From Nocardiopsis flavescens (lineage in GTDB: Bacteria > Actinomycetota > Actinomycetes > Streptosporangiales > Streptosporangiaceae): 64,000 bases of DNA. Positions 17,274 through 26,875 of this stretch are shown here, piece by piece (positions within the stretch are counted from its first letter, which is position 1; every line of letters begins with the position of its first letter). The notes beneath the pieces were generated by a model. The model was given only the letters and a program-made list of their open reading frames with translations, made no database searches and was not told the DNA's origin. The translations under genes and the position numbers were made by a program. Location of the stretch: assembly GCF_900141985.1 (NCBI RefSeq), contig NZ_FQZK01000007.1:208277-272276 (forward strand), given 5' to 3'.

Positions 17274-18734
17274 ATGGAAGCCCTTGAACTCGCGCGGTGG
17301 CAGTTCGGTGTCACCACGATCTACCACTTCCTGTTCGTTCCGTTGACCATCGGCCTGTCGTTCATCGTGGCCGTGCTCCAGACCCTCTGGTACCGCACCG
17401 GCAGGCACGAGTACCTCCAGGCGACCCAGTTCTTCGGGAAGCTCTTCCTCATCAACTTCGCCATGGGCGTGGTGACCGGCATCGTCCAGGAGTTCCAGTT
17501 CGGCATGAACTGGAGTGAGTACTCCCGGTTCGTCGGCGACGTCTTCGGCGCCCCGCTGGCGATGGAGGCCCTGCTCGCCTTCTTCCTGGAGTCCACCTTC
17601 ATCGGCCTGTGGATCTTCGGCTGGCACCGGCTGCCCCGCGGCGTCCACCTGGCCTGCATCTGGATCGTGGCCGTGGGCACCAACCTGTCGGCGTACTTCA
17701 TCCTCGCCGCCAACGCCTGGATGCGCCGCCCGGTCGGCTTCGAGGTCAACCCCGAGACCGGGCGCGCCGAGCTCAACGACATCTGGGCCGTGCTCAGCAA
17801 CGACCAGGCATGGTCCACGTACCTGCACACCGTCTCGGCCGCGTTCATCACCGCCGGGCTGTTCGTGGTCTGCGTCAGCGCCTACAAGCTCTGGCGCAAC
17901 CAGAAGCACGGCGACACCGGCGTCCCCGACGTGCGCCCGCCCCGGGGGGACTTCGCCCTGTTCCGCGGCACGCTCAAGGTCGGCCTGGTCTTCACGCTGG
18001 TCGCCGGCGCCGTCGTCGTGTTCTCCGGCGACCACCAGGCCAAGCTCGCCGCGCAGTACGAGCCCATGAAGCTCGCCGCCGCCGAGGCCCTGTGGGAGAC
18101 CGAGGAGGGCGCGCCGTTCTCGACCTTCGCGGTCGGGGACACCGAGGCCCGGTACAACCCCATCGACATCACCGTGCCCAACATCCTCAGCTTCCTCGCC
18201 ACCGGCGAGTTCGACGGCGAGGTGCACGGGATCAACAACCTCCAGGAGGCCTACGAGGAGGAGTACGGCGAGGGGAACTACATCCCCAACGTGTTCGTCA
18301 CGTACTGGTCGTTCCGCCTGATGATGGGCCTGGGCCTGTCCGGGGTCGCCATCGCCGCCGTGGGGCTGTGGCTCACCCGGGGCCGGGACCGGACGCCGTC
18401 GGTCGACGGCCGGCTGACCCGCTGGTTCTACCCGCTCGCCGTGCTCGCGCTGCCCGCCGCCCTGGCCGCCAACATCTTCGGCTGGGTGCTCACCGAGATG
18501 GGCCGCCAGCCCTGGACCGTCCACGGCTACCTGCTCACCGCCGCCAGCGTCTCGCCCGGCGTCAGCCTGGGCACCGTGGCGTTCAGCCTGGCCGGGTTCA
18601 CCCTCCTCTACGGCGCCCTCGCCGTCGTCGAGGTCGGGCTGCTGGTCAAGTACATCAAGGCGGGCCCGTCCCACCTCGTCCCCGACCTCGAAAAGGACGG
18701 CGACGAGTCGAAGATCCCTCACTTCAGCTATTAA
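17274..18734 (+). CDS. cydA: Cytochrome bd oxidase subunit I
   Basis: Quinol-oxidising, haem-bearing subunit of the bd-type terminal oxidase in the cytoplasmic membrane. The protein is 486 aa with nine predicted transmembrane helices. The haem ligand His18 is in TTIYHFLFVPLTIG. GRQPW follows the quinol-binding Q-loop region, which is short, as in the actinobacterial form. The C-terminus is soluble and acidic. ATG 17274 is preceded by GAGAGGCGGGT. It is the first gene of cydABDC; the operator-like repeats upstream suggest specific control, probably by oxygen or redox state. Confidence 0.97.
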   Translation: MEALELARWQFGVTTIYHFLFVPLTIGLSFIVAVLQTLWYRTGRHEYLQATQFFGKLFLINFAMGVVTGIVQEFQFGMNWSEYSRFVGDVFGAPLAMEALLAFFLESTFIGLWIFGWHRLPRGVHLACIWIVAVGTNLSAYFILAANAWMRRPVGFEVNPETGRAELNDIWAVLSNDQAWSTYLHTVSAAFITAGLFVVCVSAYKLWRNQKHGDTGVPDVRPPRGDFALFRGTLKVGLVFTLVAGAVVVFSGDHQAKLAAQYEPMKLAAAEALWETEEGAPFSTFAVGDTEARYNPIDITVPNILSFLATGEFDGEVHGINNLQEAYEEEYGEGNYIPNVFVTYWSFRLMMGLGLSGVAIAAVGLWLTRGRDRTPSVDGRLTRWFYPLAVLALPAALAANIFGWVLTEMGRQPWTVHGYLLTAASVSPGVSLGTVAFSLAGFTLLYGALAVVEVGLLVKYIKAGPSHLVPDLEKDGDESKIPHFSY

Positions 18735-18748
18735 GAAGGTCCCTGCAC

Positions 18749-19777
18749 ATGGATCTGGCCGTCATCTGGTTCATCGCCATCTCGGTCCTGTGGATCGGGT
18801 ACTTCGTCCTGGAGGGGTTCGACTTCGGGGTCGGCGTCCTGCTGCCGTTCATGGGCAGGCGCGACTCCGTCGACCGCCGGGTCGCCATCAACTCCATCGG
18901 GCCGGTGTGGGACGCCAACGAGGTGTGGCTGCTCACCGCGGGCGGCGCCATGTTCGCCGCCTTCCCCGCCTGGTACGCGTCCCTGTTCAGCGGGTTCTAC
19001 CTGCCGCTGTTCCTCATCCTGGTCGCGCTCATCCTGCGCGGCGTGGCCTTCGAGTACCGCGGCAAGCGCGATGACGCGTCCTGGCGCCTGTGGTGGGACC
19101 GGGCCATCTTCTTCGGCAGCGCCGCGCCCGCCCTGCTGTGGGGCGTCGCCTTCGCCAACATCGTCCAGGGCGTGGCCATGGGCGCCGACCACGTCGTCAC
19201 CGCCTCGGTGCTCGACCTGCTCAACCCGTACGGACTGCTGGGCGGGCTGACCACCCTGTCGCTCTTCACGCTGCACGGCGCCGTGTTCCTGAGCCTGAAG
19301 ACCGACGGGCCGGTGCGGGCGCGCGCCCGCACCGCGGCCCTGCGCACCGCCTGCGTCGCGGTGCCCGCTGCGGCCGCGTTCCTGCTGTGGACGCAGCTGG
19401 CCCACGGCCCGGCGTGGACCTGGCCTCTCGTGGCCCTGGCCGCCCTGGCCCTCACGGGCGCCGTCGCCGCGGCGCGGCTCCGGCGCGAGGGGGTGGCGTT
19501 CGCGCTCACGGCGGTGACCATCCCGGCGGCCGTGGTCGTCCTGTTCGGCTCGCTGTTCCCGAACGTGCTGCCCTCCACCACCGACCCGGCGTTCAGCCTC
19601 ACCGTCGAGAACGCCTCGTCGGCCGACTACACGCTCACCATCATGACGTGGGTCGCCGTGGTCTTCCTGCCGCTGGTGCTCTTGTACCAGGGCTGGAGCT
19701 ACTGGGTGTTCCGCAAGCGGGTCACCGGCGCCACCGTCACCGGCGAGACCGTGGCCCCGGGCGCCTCCGGGGCCTGA
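18749..19777 (+). CDS. cydB: Cytochrome bd oxidase subunit II
   Basis: 342-aa membrane subunit that pairs with CydA. The N-terminal FVLEGFDFGVGVLLP and GPVWDANEVWLL motifs are diagnostic. Several transmembrane helices follow and the C-terminus is short and cytoplasmic. ATG 18749 lies 14 bp after the cydA stop, with AAGGT upstream, so it is co-transcribed. Confidence 0.97.
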   Translation: MDLAVIWFIAISVLWIGYFVLEGFDFGVGVLLPFMGRRDSVDRRVAINSIGPVWDANEVWLLTAGGAMFAAFPAWYASLFSGFYLPLFLILVALILRGVAFEYRGKRDDASWRLWWDRAIFFGSAAPALLWGVAFANIVQGVAMGADHVVTASVLDLLNPYGLLGGLTTLSLFTLHGAVFLSLKTDGPVRARARTAALRTACVAVPAAAAFLLWTQLAHGPAWTWPLVALAALALTGAVAAARLRREGVAFALTAVTIPAAVVVLFGSLFPNVLPSTTDPAFSLTVENASSADYTLTIMTWVAVVFLPLVLLYQGWSYWVFRKRVTGATVTGETVAPGASGA

Positions 19778-19932
19778 GCCCCGCGGTCCCCGCCCCCGCC
19801 GCCCCGGGGGCGGGGACCGCGCCGCGTCCGGCGGCGATCGGACAGACTGGGCGTGTGCGTCCGCCGACCCGCCCGCGGACGCCTCCGGCCCAGCCCTGTC
19901 CGGATGCACGCCCATCCACCGAAGGGGTTCCT

Positions 19933-21651
19933 TTGAAACCGCTCGATCCGCGCCTGGTGCGGACCGCCGACGCGGTCCGCGCGCACCTGGCCGTCTCCGT
20001 GCTCAGCGGGGTGGCGGTCACCGGGCTGATCCTGGCCCAGGCCTGGCTGCTCGCCCACGTCATCTCGCAGGCCTTCGCCGGGGCGGGGTTCGACGCGCTG
20101 GGGTGGGCCGTCGCCTCGGTCGCCGGGATCGCCCTGGCCCGTGCCCTGCTGTCGTACCTGGCCGAGGCCTCCGCGCTGCACAGCGCCGCCCGCACCAAGT
20201 CGATCCTGCGGCGGCGGCTGATCGGGCGCGTCACCGGCGACGGGACGGTGTGGACCGCCGGGCGCGGCGCGGACGGGGACGCTCCCAGGGCCGGCGAGCT
20301 GGTCACCCTGGCCACCCGTGGGCTGGACGCGCTCGACGACTACTTCGCCCGCTACCTGCCCCAGCTGGTCCTGGCGGCGATCGTGCCGGTCGCCGTGCTG
20401 GTGGTGGTGTTCTGGGCCGACTGGATCTCCGGGATCGTCATCCTGGTGACGGTGCCGCTCATCCCGGTCTTCATGGCGCTCATCGGCATGCACACCCAGA
20501 GCCGCACCGAGCGGCAGTGGCGGCTGCTGAGCAGGCTGGGGGGCCACTTCCTGGACGTGGTGGAGGGGCTGCCCACCCTGGCGGTCTTCCGCCGGGCCAA
20601 GGCGCAGGCCGCGCTCATCCGGCAGGTGGGCGAGGAGCACCGCAAGGCGACCATGGGGACACTGCGGGTCGCGTTCCTGTCGGCGTTCGCCCTGGAGCTG
20701 CTGGCCACCCTGGCGGTGGCGCTGGTCGCCGTGGAAGTGGGGCTGCGGCTGCTCGGCGGGTACATGGACTACCAGACGGCGCTGCTGGTGCTGATCCTGG
20801 CGCCGGAGGCGTACCTGCCGCTGCGCGAGGTCGGCGCCCGGTTCCACGCGAGCATGGAGGGCGTGGCCGCCGCCGACCAGGTGTTCGCCGAACTGGAGCG
20901 GCCCCGGTCCGGGAGCGGCGACGCCCCCGCGCCCTCGGGCGGGCGCGCCCCGGCCGCCTCCGGCGACCTGCGGCTGAGCGGGGTGGCGCTGACCTACCCC
21001 GGGAGGGACCTGCCCGCCCTGTCCGGCGTGGACCTGACCGTGCGCGCGGGGGAACGGGTGCTGCTCACCGGCCCCAGCGGGTCGGGGAAGACCACCCTGC
21101 TGTCCCTGCTGCTGCGGATGAACACCCCCGACGCGGGCCGGATCGAGGTGCGCGCGCCCGGCGGCGACTGGGCGCCGCTGGAGTCCGTGCCCGCCGACGA
21201 CTGGCGGCTGGGGGTCGCCTGGGTGCCCCAGCACCCCTATCTGTTCGACGTGTCGGTGGCCGACAACATCCGGCTGGGCGCCCCCGACGCGTCCCTGGAG
21301 CGGGTGCGCGAGGCGGCCCGGCTGGCCGAGGCCGACGGGTTCGTGTCGGCGCTGCCCGAGGGGTACGACACCCGGCTCGGCGAGCGCGGCGCGCGGCTCT
21401 CCGCCGGCCAGCGCCAGCGGATCGCGCTGGCCCGGGCGTTCTGCCGGGACGCGCCGCTGGTGCTGCTGGACGAGCCCACCGCCCACCTGGACCCGGAGAA
21501 CGCCGCCGCGGTCCGCACCGCCGTGGACCGCCTCCTCCAGGGCCGCACCGCCGTCATCGTCGCCCACGACACCGGCTGGGCCGAGGCCGTCCTCGGCGCC
21601 CGGGTCGTCGGACTCCCGCTGCCCGGACGCGAAGGGGCCCTGAACCGATGA
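19933..21651 (+). CDS. cydD: CydD-type ABC half-transporter (cytochrome bd assembly)
   Basis: With CydC it forms the heterodimeric ABC exporter of reduced thiols/haem needed to assemble the bd oxidase. The protein is 572 aa: six-helix membrane domain (about 15-310), then an ATPase with Walker A GPSGSGKTT near 380, signature LSAGQRQRIALARAF and Walker B LVLLDEPTAHLDPE. The start is a TTG at 19933 (KPLDPRLVRTADAVRAHL) with AAGGGG 6 nt upstream; I see no ATG or GTG that fits the family N-terminus. The 155-bp gap after cydB is the only break in the cyd cluster and contains no clear terminator. The stop overlaps the cydC start (ATGA). Confidence 0.93.
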   Translation: MKPLDPRLVRTADAVRAHLAVSVLSGVAVTGLILAQAWLLAHVISQAFAGAGFDALGWAVASVAGIALARALLSYLAEASALHSAARTKSILRRRLIGRVTGDGTVWTAGRGADGDAPRAGELVTLATRGLDALDDYFARYLPQLVLAAIVPVAVLVVVFWADWISGIVILVTVPLIPVFMALIGMHTQSRTERQWRLLSRLGGHFLDVVEGLPTLAVFRRAKAQAALIRQVGEEHRKATMGTLRVAFLSAFALELLATLAVALVAVEVGLRLLGGYMDYQTALLVLILAPEAYLPLREVGARFHASMEGVAAADQVFAELERPRSGSGDAPAPSGGRAPAASGDLRLSGVALTYPGRDLPALSGVDLTVRAGERVLLTGPSGSGKTTLLSLLLRMNTPDAGRIEVRAPGGDWAPLESVPADDWRLGVAWVPQHPYLFDVSVADNIRLGAPDASLERVREAARLAEADGFVSALPEGYDTRLGERGARLSAGQRQRIALARAFCRDAPLVLLDEPTAHLDPENAAAVRTAVDRLLQGRTAVIVAHDTGWAEAVLGARVVGLPLPGREGALNR

Positions 21652-23438
21652 GCACGACCGAGACCCCGCGCACCGAAGCCTGCGCGGCCGACACCGCCCC
21701 CGTCCCCGAGGCGGAGCGGCGCCGCGACCCGCTGCGGCGGATGACGGCGCTGGCCCGGCCCCGGGCCGGGCGCTTCGCCCTGGGCGTCCTGTTGGGCGCC
21801 GCGGCCACCGGGGCCGGGGTGGCGCTGCTGGGGGTGGCCGCGTGGATGCTGGCCACCGCCGCCTCGCACCCGGCGATCACCGCCCTGGGGATCTCGGTGG
21901 TGGCCACCCGGGCGCTGGGCGTGGGCAGGGGCGTCGCCCGGTACCTGGAGCGCCTGGTCACCCACGACGCCGCGTTCCGCACGCTGGCCGAGGTGCGGGT
22001 GCGGGTGTACCGCAGGCTCGCCGCCACCGAGCCGTTCGGCCGGTTCCGGTCCGGCGACCTGGTGTCGCGGCTGGTCAACGACACCGAGGCGACCCTGGAC
22101 CTGCTGGTGCGCGGGCTGACCCCGCCGCTGGTGTCGCTGGTGACCGGCGGCGCCACCGTCCTGGTGGTCACCGCCGTGTACGCGCCGGGCGGGGCGCTGC
22201 TGGCCGGGGGCCTGCTGCTGGCGGGGCTGGCCGTGCCGTGGGCGGCCGCCGCCCTGGGCCGGGCCCCGGGCCGCCGCCAGGCGGTGGCGCGCGGGAGGCT
22301 GTCGACAGCCCTGGTGGACACCCTGCACGGGGCGCCGGACCTCATCGCCTACGGGGCGATGGACCGCCAGGCGGCCCGGGTGTACGAGGCCGACGAGGAG
22401 CTGACCCGGATGGCGCGGCGCGACGCCGCGGTCCTGGGCCTGGGGGCGGGCGCGACGGCGCTCATCACCGGGCTGAGCGTGTGGGGTGCCCTGTTCCTGG
22501 GGGTCCTGGCCGTGGAGGGCGGGAGCCTGGACGCGGTCTCCCTGGCGGTCCTGGTGCTGGTGACCCTGGCGGCGTTCGAGATCGTCGCACCGCTGCCCGC
22601 GGTCGCCGCGAAGCTGGGGGCGATCCGGGAGAGCGGGGCGCGGCTGTTCGGGGTGCTGGACACCCCGGCGGCGACCGCCCCGGCCGGCCGGACCGGCCTG
22701 GACCCGCACGGGGACCCCTCCCTGCGGGTCCGCGGGCTGCGGGTGCGCTACGCCGAGGACGGGCCGTGGGCGCTGGACGGCGTGGACCTGGACGTCCCGG
22801 CCGGGGAGACGGTCGCGGTGGTCGGTCCCAGCGGGGCGGGCAAGAGCACGCTGGCCTCCGTCCTGCTGCGGTTCCGCGACCCCGACGCGGGCCGCGTGGA
22901 GCTGGGCGGGGCCGACATCACCGCGCACCCCGCCGACGAGGTGCGCGCCGTGGTCTCGGGCGTGCCGCAGGACCCGCACGTGTTCGCCTCCTCGCTGCGC
23001 GAGAACCTCAGGCTGGCCCGCCCGGAGGCGGACGAGGACGACCTGTGGGAGGCGCTGCGCCGGGCCCGCCTGGCCGACGAGGTCGAGGCGATGCCCGAGG
23101 GCCTGGACACCCGGGTCGGCACCCACGGCCTGGGGCTGAGCGGCGGCATGGTGCAGCGCCTGGCGCTGGCCCGCGCGCTGCTGGCGGCCCCGCGGGTGCT
23201 GGTGCTGGACGAGCCCACCGCGCACCTGGACCCCGACACCCGCGACGCGGTGGTGGCCGACCTGCTGGCCGCCGCCGAGGACTACTCGACCCTGCTCATC
23301 ACCCACGACCTGACCGGCCTGGACCGGGTGGACCGCATCGTGGTGGTCCGCGACGGCCGGGTCGTGCAGACCGGCACCCACGCCGAGCTGCTCGCCGCCG
23401 AGGGGTGGTACCGCGACGTCCACCCCGACCTGGCCTGA
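21648..23438 (+). CDS. cydC: CydC-type ABC half-transporter (cytochrome bd assembly)
   Basis: Partner of CydD. The protein is 596 aa. A hydrophilic ~30-residue N-terminus precedes six membrane helices. The ATPase domain has Walker A GPSGAGKST near 393, Q-loop GVPQDPHVF and Walker B VLVLDEPTAHLDPD. The ABC signature reads LSGGMVQRLALARAL: the usual Gln/Glu after SGG is Met, so the composite ATP site on this side may be degenerate, as is common in heterodimeric exporters. ATG 21648 overlaps the cydD stop by 4 nt, implying translational coupling. Confidence 0.95.
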   Translation: MSTTETPRTEACAADTAPVPEAERRRDPLRRMTALARPRAGRFALGVLLGAAATGAGVALLGVAAWMLATAASHPAITALGISVVATRALGVGRGVARYLERLVTHDAAFRTLAEVRVRVYRRLAATEPFGRFRSGDLVSRLVNDTEATLDLLVRGLTPPLVSLVTGGATVLVVTAVYAPGGALLAGGLLLAGLAVPWAAAALGRAPGRRQAVARGRLSTALVDTLHGAPDLIAYGAMDRQAARVYEADEELTRMARRDAAVLGLGAGATALITGLSVWGALFLGVLAVEGGSLDAVSLAVLVLVTLAAFEIVAPLPAVAAKLGAIRESGARLFGVLDTPAATAPAGRTGLDPHGDPSLRVRGLRVRYAEDGPWALDGVDLDVPAGETVAVVGPSGAGKSTLASVLLRFRDPDAGRVELGGADITAHPADEVRAVVSGVPQDPHVFASSLRENLRLARPEADEDDLWEALRRARLADEVEAMPEGLDTRVGTHGLGLSGGMVQRLALARALLAAPRVLVLDEPTAHLDPDTRDAVVADLLAAAEDYSTLLITHDLTGLDRVDRIVVVRDGRVVQTGTHAELLAAEGWYRDVHPDLA

Positions 23439-23532
23439 GCACCGCCTCCGACGGCCGCGGCCGTCGGGGGCGAAGCCGGGCCACGGCGGCGGGGGCGGGT
23501 CCGGGGGCGGTTCGGGGAAGCCGGGGGCCGAC

Positions 23533-23561
23533 TGGCAGGGCGCGCGGGGTTGCCCTAATGT
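23533..23561 (+). promoter_or_regulatory. Candidate promoter for a leaderless EI24 mRNA
   Basis: TGGCAG (23533-23538), 17-nt spacer, TAATGT (23556-23561). The GTG start at 23568 falls at the expected +1 and no Shine-Dalgarno is visible. Confidence 0.45.
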
Positions 23562-23567
23562 TCGTGC

Positions 23568-24404
23568 GTGGCCAATCCCGTTCGCGAAATCCTCGGCGGA
23601 GTCGGCGCGCTCGCGCGCGGCTTCGGCCTGCTGCTGCGCAGACCGCGCCTGTTCCTGCTGGGCGCGCTCCCCGCCCTGATCACGTCACTGCTGTTCCTGG
23701 CGCTGTTCGTGGTCCTGGTGATGAACCTGACCGACCTGGCCGCCTGGGCGACCCCGTTCGCCGACGGCTGGGACGAGGTCTGGCGGAACCTGGTGCGCGG
23801 CGCCGTCGCCGTCGGCGCGCTGGCCGGGACGATCCTGCTGATGGTGGTGTCCTTCACCACCCTCACGCTGGCCCTGGGCGCGCCGATCTACGACAAGATC
23901 ACCGACCTGGTCGAACAGGAGCTGGGCAACCCCCCGGCCGACTCCGACGAGTCGCTCTGGTCGTCGATGGGCCGGGCGGTCCGCCAGTCCCTGGTGATCA
24001 TCCTGGCCTCGCTGCTGGTGACGGTCCTGGTGTTCTTCATCGGGTTCATCCCGGTGGCGGGCGCGGTCATCGGCGCGGTACTGGCCGCCGTGCTGGGCGG
24101 CTGGCTGCTGGGGATCGAGCTGGTCGCGGGGTCGTTCGACCGCCGCGGGTACCTCACCATCAAGGAGCGCCGCAGGTCGATGGGCACCCGGCGGCTGCGG
24201 GTGCTGGGGTTCACCGTCCCCACCTACCTGCTGCTGGCGATCCCGTTCGTGGCGGTCGTGGTGTTCCCGGCCGCGACGGCGGGCGGCACCATCCTGGCCC
24301 GCCAGCTGCTGGGCGTGCCCGAGCTGCCGCGGGGCGCCGCCCGCTCGGCCCCGGTCCCGCCGGTGCCCCCGCCGCACGGGCACCCGCAGGCGCCTCCGGC
24401 CTGA
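23568..24404 (+). CDS. EI24-domain (CysZ-like) membrane protein
   Basis: 278 aa with about five transmembrane segments. The N-terminus (REILGGVGALARGFGLLLRR) and ALGAPIYDKITDLVE followed by GFIPVAGAVIGAV match the EI24/CysZ superfamily. Bacterial CysZ members transport sulfate; the actinobacterial EI24 proteins are uncharacterised. The C-terminal ~25 residues are Pro-rich and probably disordered. Start GTG 23568 lacks a ribosome-binding site and appears leaderless. A strong terminator separates it from ddl. Confidence 0.85.
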   Translation: MANPVREILGGVGALARGFGLLLRRPRLFLLGALPALITSLLFLALFVVLVMNLTDLAAWATPFADGWDEVWRNLVRGAVAVGALAGTILLMVVSFTTLTLALGAPIYDKITDLVEQELGNPPADSDESLWSSMGRAVRQSLVIILASLLVTVLVFFIGFIPVAGAVIGAVLAAVLGGWLLGIELVAGSFDRRGYLTIKERRRSMGTRRLRVLGFTVPTYLLLAIPFVAVVVFPAATAGGTILARQLLGVPELPRGAARSAPVPPVPPPHGHPQAPPA

Positions 24405-24416
24405 ACACACGAGGCG

Positions 24417-24451
24417 AAAAAAAGGGGGGCGGCCCGTGCGGGCCGCCCCCC
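24417..24451. terminator. Bidirectional terminator EI24 / ddl
   Basis: Perfect 12-bp GC stem (24424-24435 / 24440-24451, loop GTGC) flanked by seven A on the left (24417-24423). The A-run is a U-tract for the minus-strand ddl transcript. Confidence 0.88.
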
Positions 24452-24463
24452 TTCCCGTACGGC

Positions 24464-25591
24464 TCAGCGCAGGCCCGGCGAGCGGCGCAGCGCGGTGGTG
24501 ATCATCCGCTCCACCAGCGCCGCGTAGTCCAGTCCCGTGGCGGCCCACATCTGCGGGAACGCCGACGCCGGGGTGAACCCGGGCATCGTGTTCAGCTCGT
24601 TGACGAGGACCTCGCCGTCCTCGGTGTAGAAGAAGTCCACCCGGGCCAGCCCCTCGCAGCCCATCGCCTCGAACACGTCGGCCGCCAGCCCGCGCAGGCG
24701 CGCGGTGACGTCCTCGGGGATCCGCGCGGGGATGGTGAGGCCGCTGGTCGACAGGTACTTGGCCTCGAAGTCGTAGAAGTCGAAGCCCTCCGCCACGTGG
24801 ACCTCCGCCGGGAAGGACACGTCCGGCGCGCCCCCGTCCTCGGCCTCCAGCACCCCGCACTCGATCTCGCGGCCCACGACCTGGGCCTCCACCAGGACCT
24901 TGGGGTCGTGCTCGCGGGCCGCCTCGACCGCCGCGACCACCGCGTCGGTGTCGGAGGAGTCCCCCACCTTGCTGATGCCCACGCTGCTGCCCGCCCGCGC
25001 GGGCTTGACGAACACGGTGGCGCCCAGCTCGGCGATGTCGTCCAGGACCTTCTTGCGCTCGGTGCGCCAGCGCCGGTCGGTGACGGCCACGTAGTCGCTG
25101 GTGGGGATCCCGTTGCCGGTCAGGATCGCCTTCATGAACACCTTGTCCATGGCGGCGGCGCTGGAGAACACCCCGGCGCCCGCGTAGCGCACGCCCATCA
25201 TCTCGAACAGCCCCTGGATGGTGCCGTCCTCGCCGAAGGGGCCGTGCAGCAGCGGCAGCACCGCATCGACCTCGGCCAGCCGCGAGGGGCCCTCGGCGGG
25301 GTCCACGACCATCAGCCGCCCGGCGGAGTCGAAGGGCAGGGCCAGGTTCCGCCCCTCCCCCTCCGCCACCGTCGGCAGGGCCTCGGCGCCCTCCCGGAGG
25401 CGCAGCCTCTCGGGATCGCCCGAGGTCAGTACCCAGTTCCCGCTCTTGGTGATGCCGACCGGCACGACCTCGTAGCGGTCGTGGTCGATCACGGACAGGA
25501 CGCTGCCCGCCGTGACGCAGGAGATCTCGTGTTCGGAACTGCGACCGCCGAAGACGACGGCGACCCGGATCCTTCGCTGCTCGGACGCCAT
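24464..25591 (-). CDS. ddl: D-alanine--D-alanine ligase
   Basis: ATP-grasp enzyme that makes D-Ala-D-Ala for peptidoglycan. The protein is 375 aa. N-terminal VAVVFGGRSSEHEIS is followed by LHGPFGEDGTIQG, VKPARAGSSVGISKV and the C-terminal RVDFFYTEDGEVLVNELNT. The acceptor-site residues look like the D-Ala type: the KYLSTSGLTIPA segment carries the usual Tyr. No van-type partners are nearby. ATG 25591 has AAAGGG upstream. It is downstream of the PLP enzyme gene on the same strand. Confidence 0.96.
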   Translation of the reverse strand: MASEQRRIRVAVVFGGRSSEHEISCVTAGSVLSVIDHDRYEVVPVGITKSGNWVLTSGDPERLRLREGAEALPTVAEGEGRNLALPFDSAGRLMVVDPAEGPSRLAEVDAVLPLLHGPFGEDGTIQGLFEMMGVRYAGAGVFSSAAAMDKVFMKAILTGNGIPTSDYVAVTDRRWRTERKKVLDDIAELGATVFVKPARAGSSVGISKVGDSSDTDAVVAAVEAAREHDPKVLVEAQVVGREIECGVLEAEDGGAPDVSFPAEVHVAEGFDFYDFEAKYLSTSGLTIPARIPEDVTARLRGLAADVFEAMGCEGLARVDFFYTEDGEVLVNELNTMPGFTPASAFPQMWAATGLDYAALVERMITTALRRSPGLR

Positions 25592-25654
25592 GGTGCTGAC
25601 CCTTTGTACTCGTTACCGGAACGGGCCGGGGGTCCCCCCGGCCGCTGCTGTGTG

Positions 25655-26863
25655 TCAGTTGCCGCCGAGGGCCGCCAGGGCGTCCCCGATGAGGTCCCGG
25701 GGGTCCTCCAGGCCGATGGAGAACCGCACCGCACCCGGTGAGATGCCGGCGTCCGCCAGTTCGGCGTCGTTCATGTTCCGGTGCGACGTGGAGGCGACGT
25801 GACCGGCCAGGGTGTGCGTGCCGCCCAGGGACGCGGCGATGGTGGCGACCTCCAGCCGGTCCGCGAAGGCCATCCCCGCCTCCCACCCGCCGCGCGGGTG
25901 GACGGTGACGACGGCGCCCAGGCGCCCGGGGTCGAACAGCTTCGCGGCGAGCGCGGACTGCGGGTGGGAGTCCAGGGAGGGGTGGTCGACCCGTTCCACG
26001 AGGGGGTGGCCCTCCAGCGCCGCGGCGAACTCCGCCGCCGTCGCGCACTGGCGCTGCACGCGCAGCGGCAGGGTCTCCAGGCCCCGGTGCAGCAGGTACG
26101 CCTCGTCGGGGGCCAGGCAGGGGCCCAGGTCCACCCGAGCCGACCGGATCCGGTCGATGAGGGAGGGCGAGGCCACGGCCACGCCGCCCGTGGTGTCGCT
26201 GTGCCCGCCGATGTACTTGGTGGCCGAGTGCACCACCACGTCGGCGCCGTGCTCCAGGGGCCGGCAGACCGCCGGGGAGGCGAAGGTGGAGTCCACCACC
26301 AGGGCCGCGCCGGACTCCCGGGCGATCCGGGCCAGCCCTGGCAGGTCCGAGACGGTCATGGCGGGGTTGGACAGCGTCTCGGTGAACAGCACCGCGGTGT
26401 CCGGGCGCACGGCCCCGCGCACCGCTTCGAGGTCGGTGATGTCGACGAAGTCGGTCCGCACCCCGAACCGGCGCAGCAGCCGGTCCAGCAGCGAGTAGGT
26501 GTTGCCGTAGATGGACCGCGAGGCCACCACGTGCGAGCCCGCCCCGGTGAGCGCCATGAACACGGTGCTCAGCGCGCCCATCCCGGAGGCGAACGCCTGC
26601 CCGCGCACCGGTTCGGCCAGTCCCGCGCCCTCCAGCGCCGCGACCGCCTCGGCGAAGGCGTCGACGGTGGGGCTGTCGATGCGCGCGTAGGAGTAGCCCT
26701 GTTTCGCGCCGGCCAGGACGTCGGCGTAGTCCTGGGAGGTGTCGAAGGCGTAGGTGGTGGCCCGGTGGACCGGCATCCGCATGGGGCGCTCGGCGGGCAC
26801 GGCGGCCGGCGGCGGGGAGACCGCCCGGGTGTGCTCGCCCCCGGACGCGGGTGTGTACGACAT
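25655..26863 (-). CDS. Trans-sulfuration family PLP-dependent enzyme (cystathionine gamma-lyase/synthase-like)
   Basis: 402 aa, fold-type I Cys/Met metabolism enzyme. Landmarks are YSYARIDSPTVDAFAEAVAA, FASGMGALSTVFMAL, VVDSTFASP and the PLP-lysine motif HSATKYIGGHSD near residue 217. C-terminal SLGGTHTLAGHVASTSHRNM is where the family reads out substrate specificity. Sequence alone does not separate cystathionine gamma-synthase, gamma-lyase and methionine gamma-lyase. The first ~25 residues are Pro/Ala-rich and non-conserved. It lies between gpsA (12 bp away) and ddl, so it is probably part of that transcript. Confidence 0.88.
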   Translation of the reverse strand: MSYTPASGGEHTRAVSPPPAAVPAERPMRMPVHRATTYAFDTSQDYADVLAGAKQGYSYARIDSPTVDAFAEAVAALEGAGLAEPVRGQAFASGMGALSTVFMALTGAGSHVVASRSIYGNTYSLLDRLLRRFGVRTDFVDITDLEAVRGAVRPDTAVLFTETLSNPAMTVSDLPGLARIARESGAALVVDSTFASPAVCRPLEHGADVVVHSATKYIGGHSDTTGGVAVASPSLIDRIRSARVDLGPCLAPDEAYLLHRGLETLPLRVQRQCATAAEFAAALEGHPLVERVDHPSLDSHPQSALAAKLFDPGRLGAVVTVHPRGGWEAGMAFADRLEVATIAASLGGTHTLAGHVASTSHRNMNDAELADAGISPGAVRFSIGLEDPRDLIGDALAALGGN

Positions 26864-26875
26864 CGCTTCTCGCTC

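Noticed and set aside
19090..23438. Very long plus-strand frames running through cydB-cydD-cydC in alternative phases
   Set aside because: The products are Arg/Pro/Gly-rich and featureless; the true frames carry unmistakable CydB, CydD and CydC motifs.
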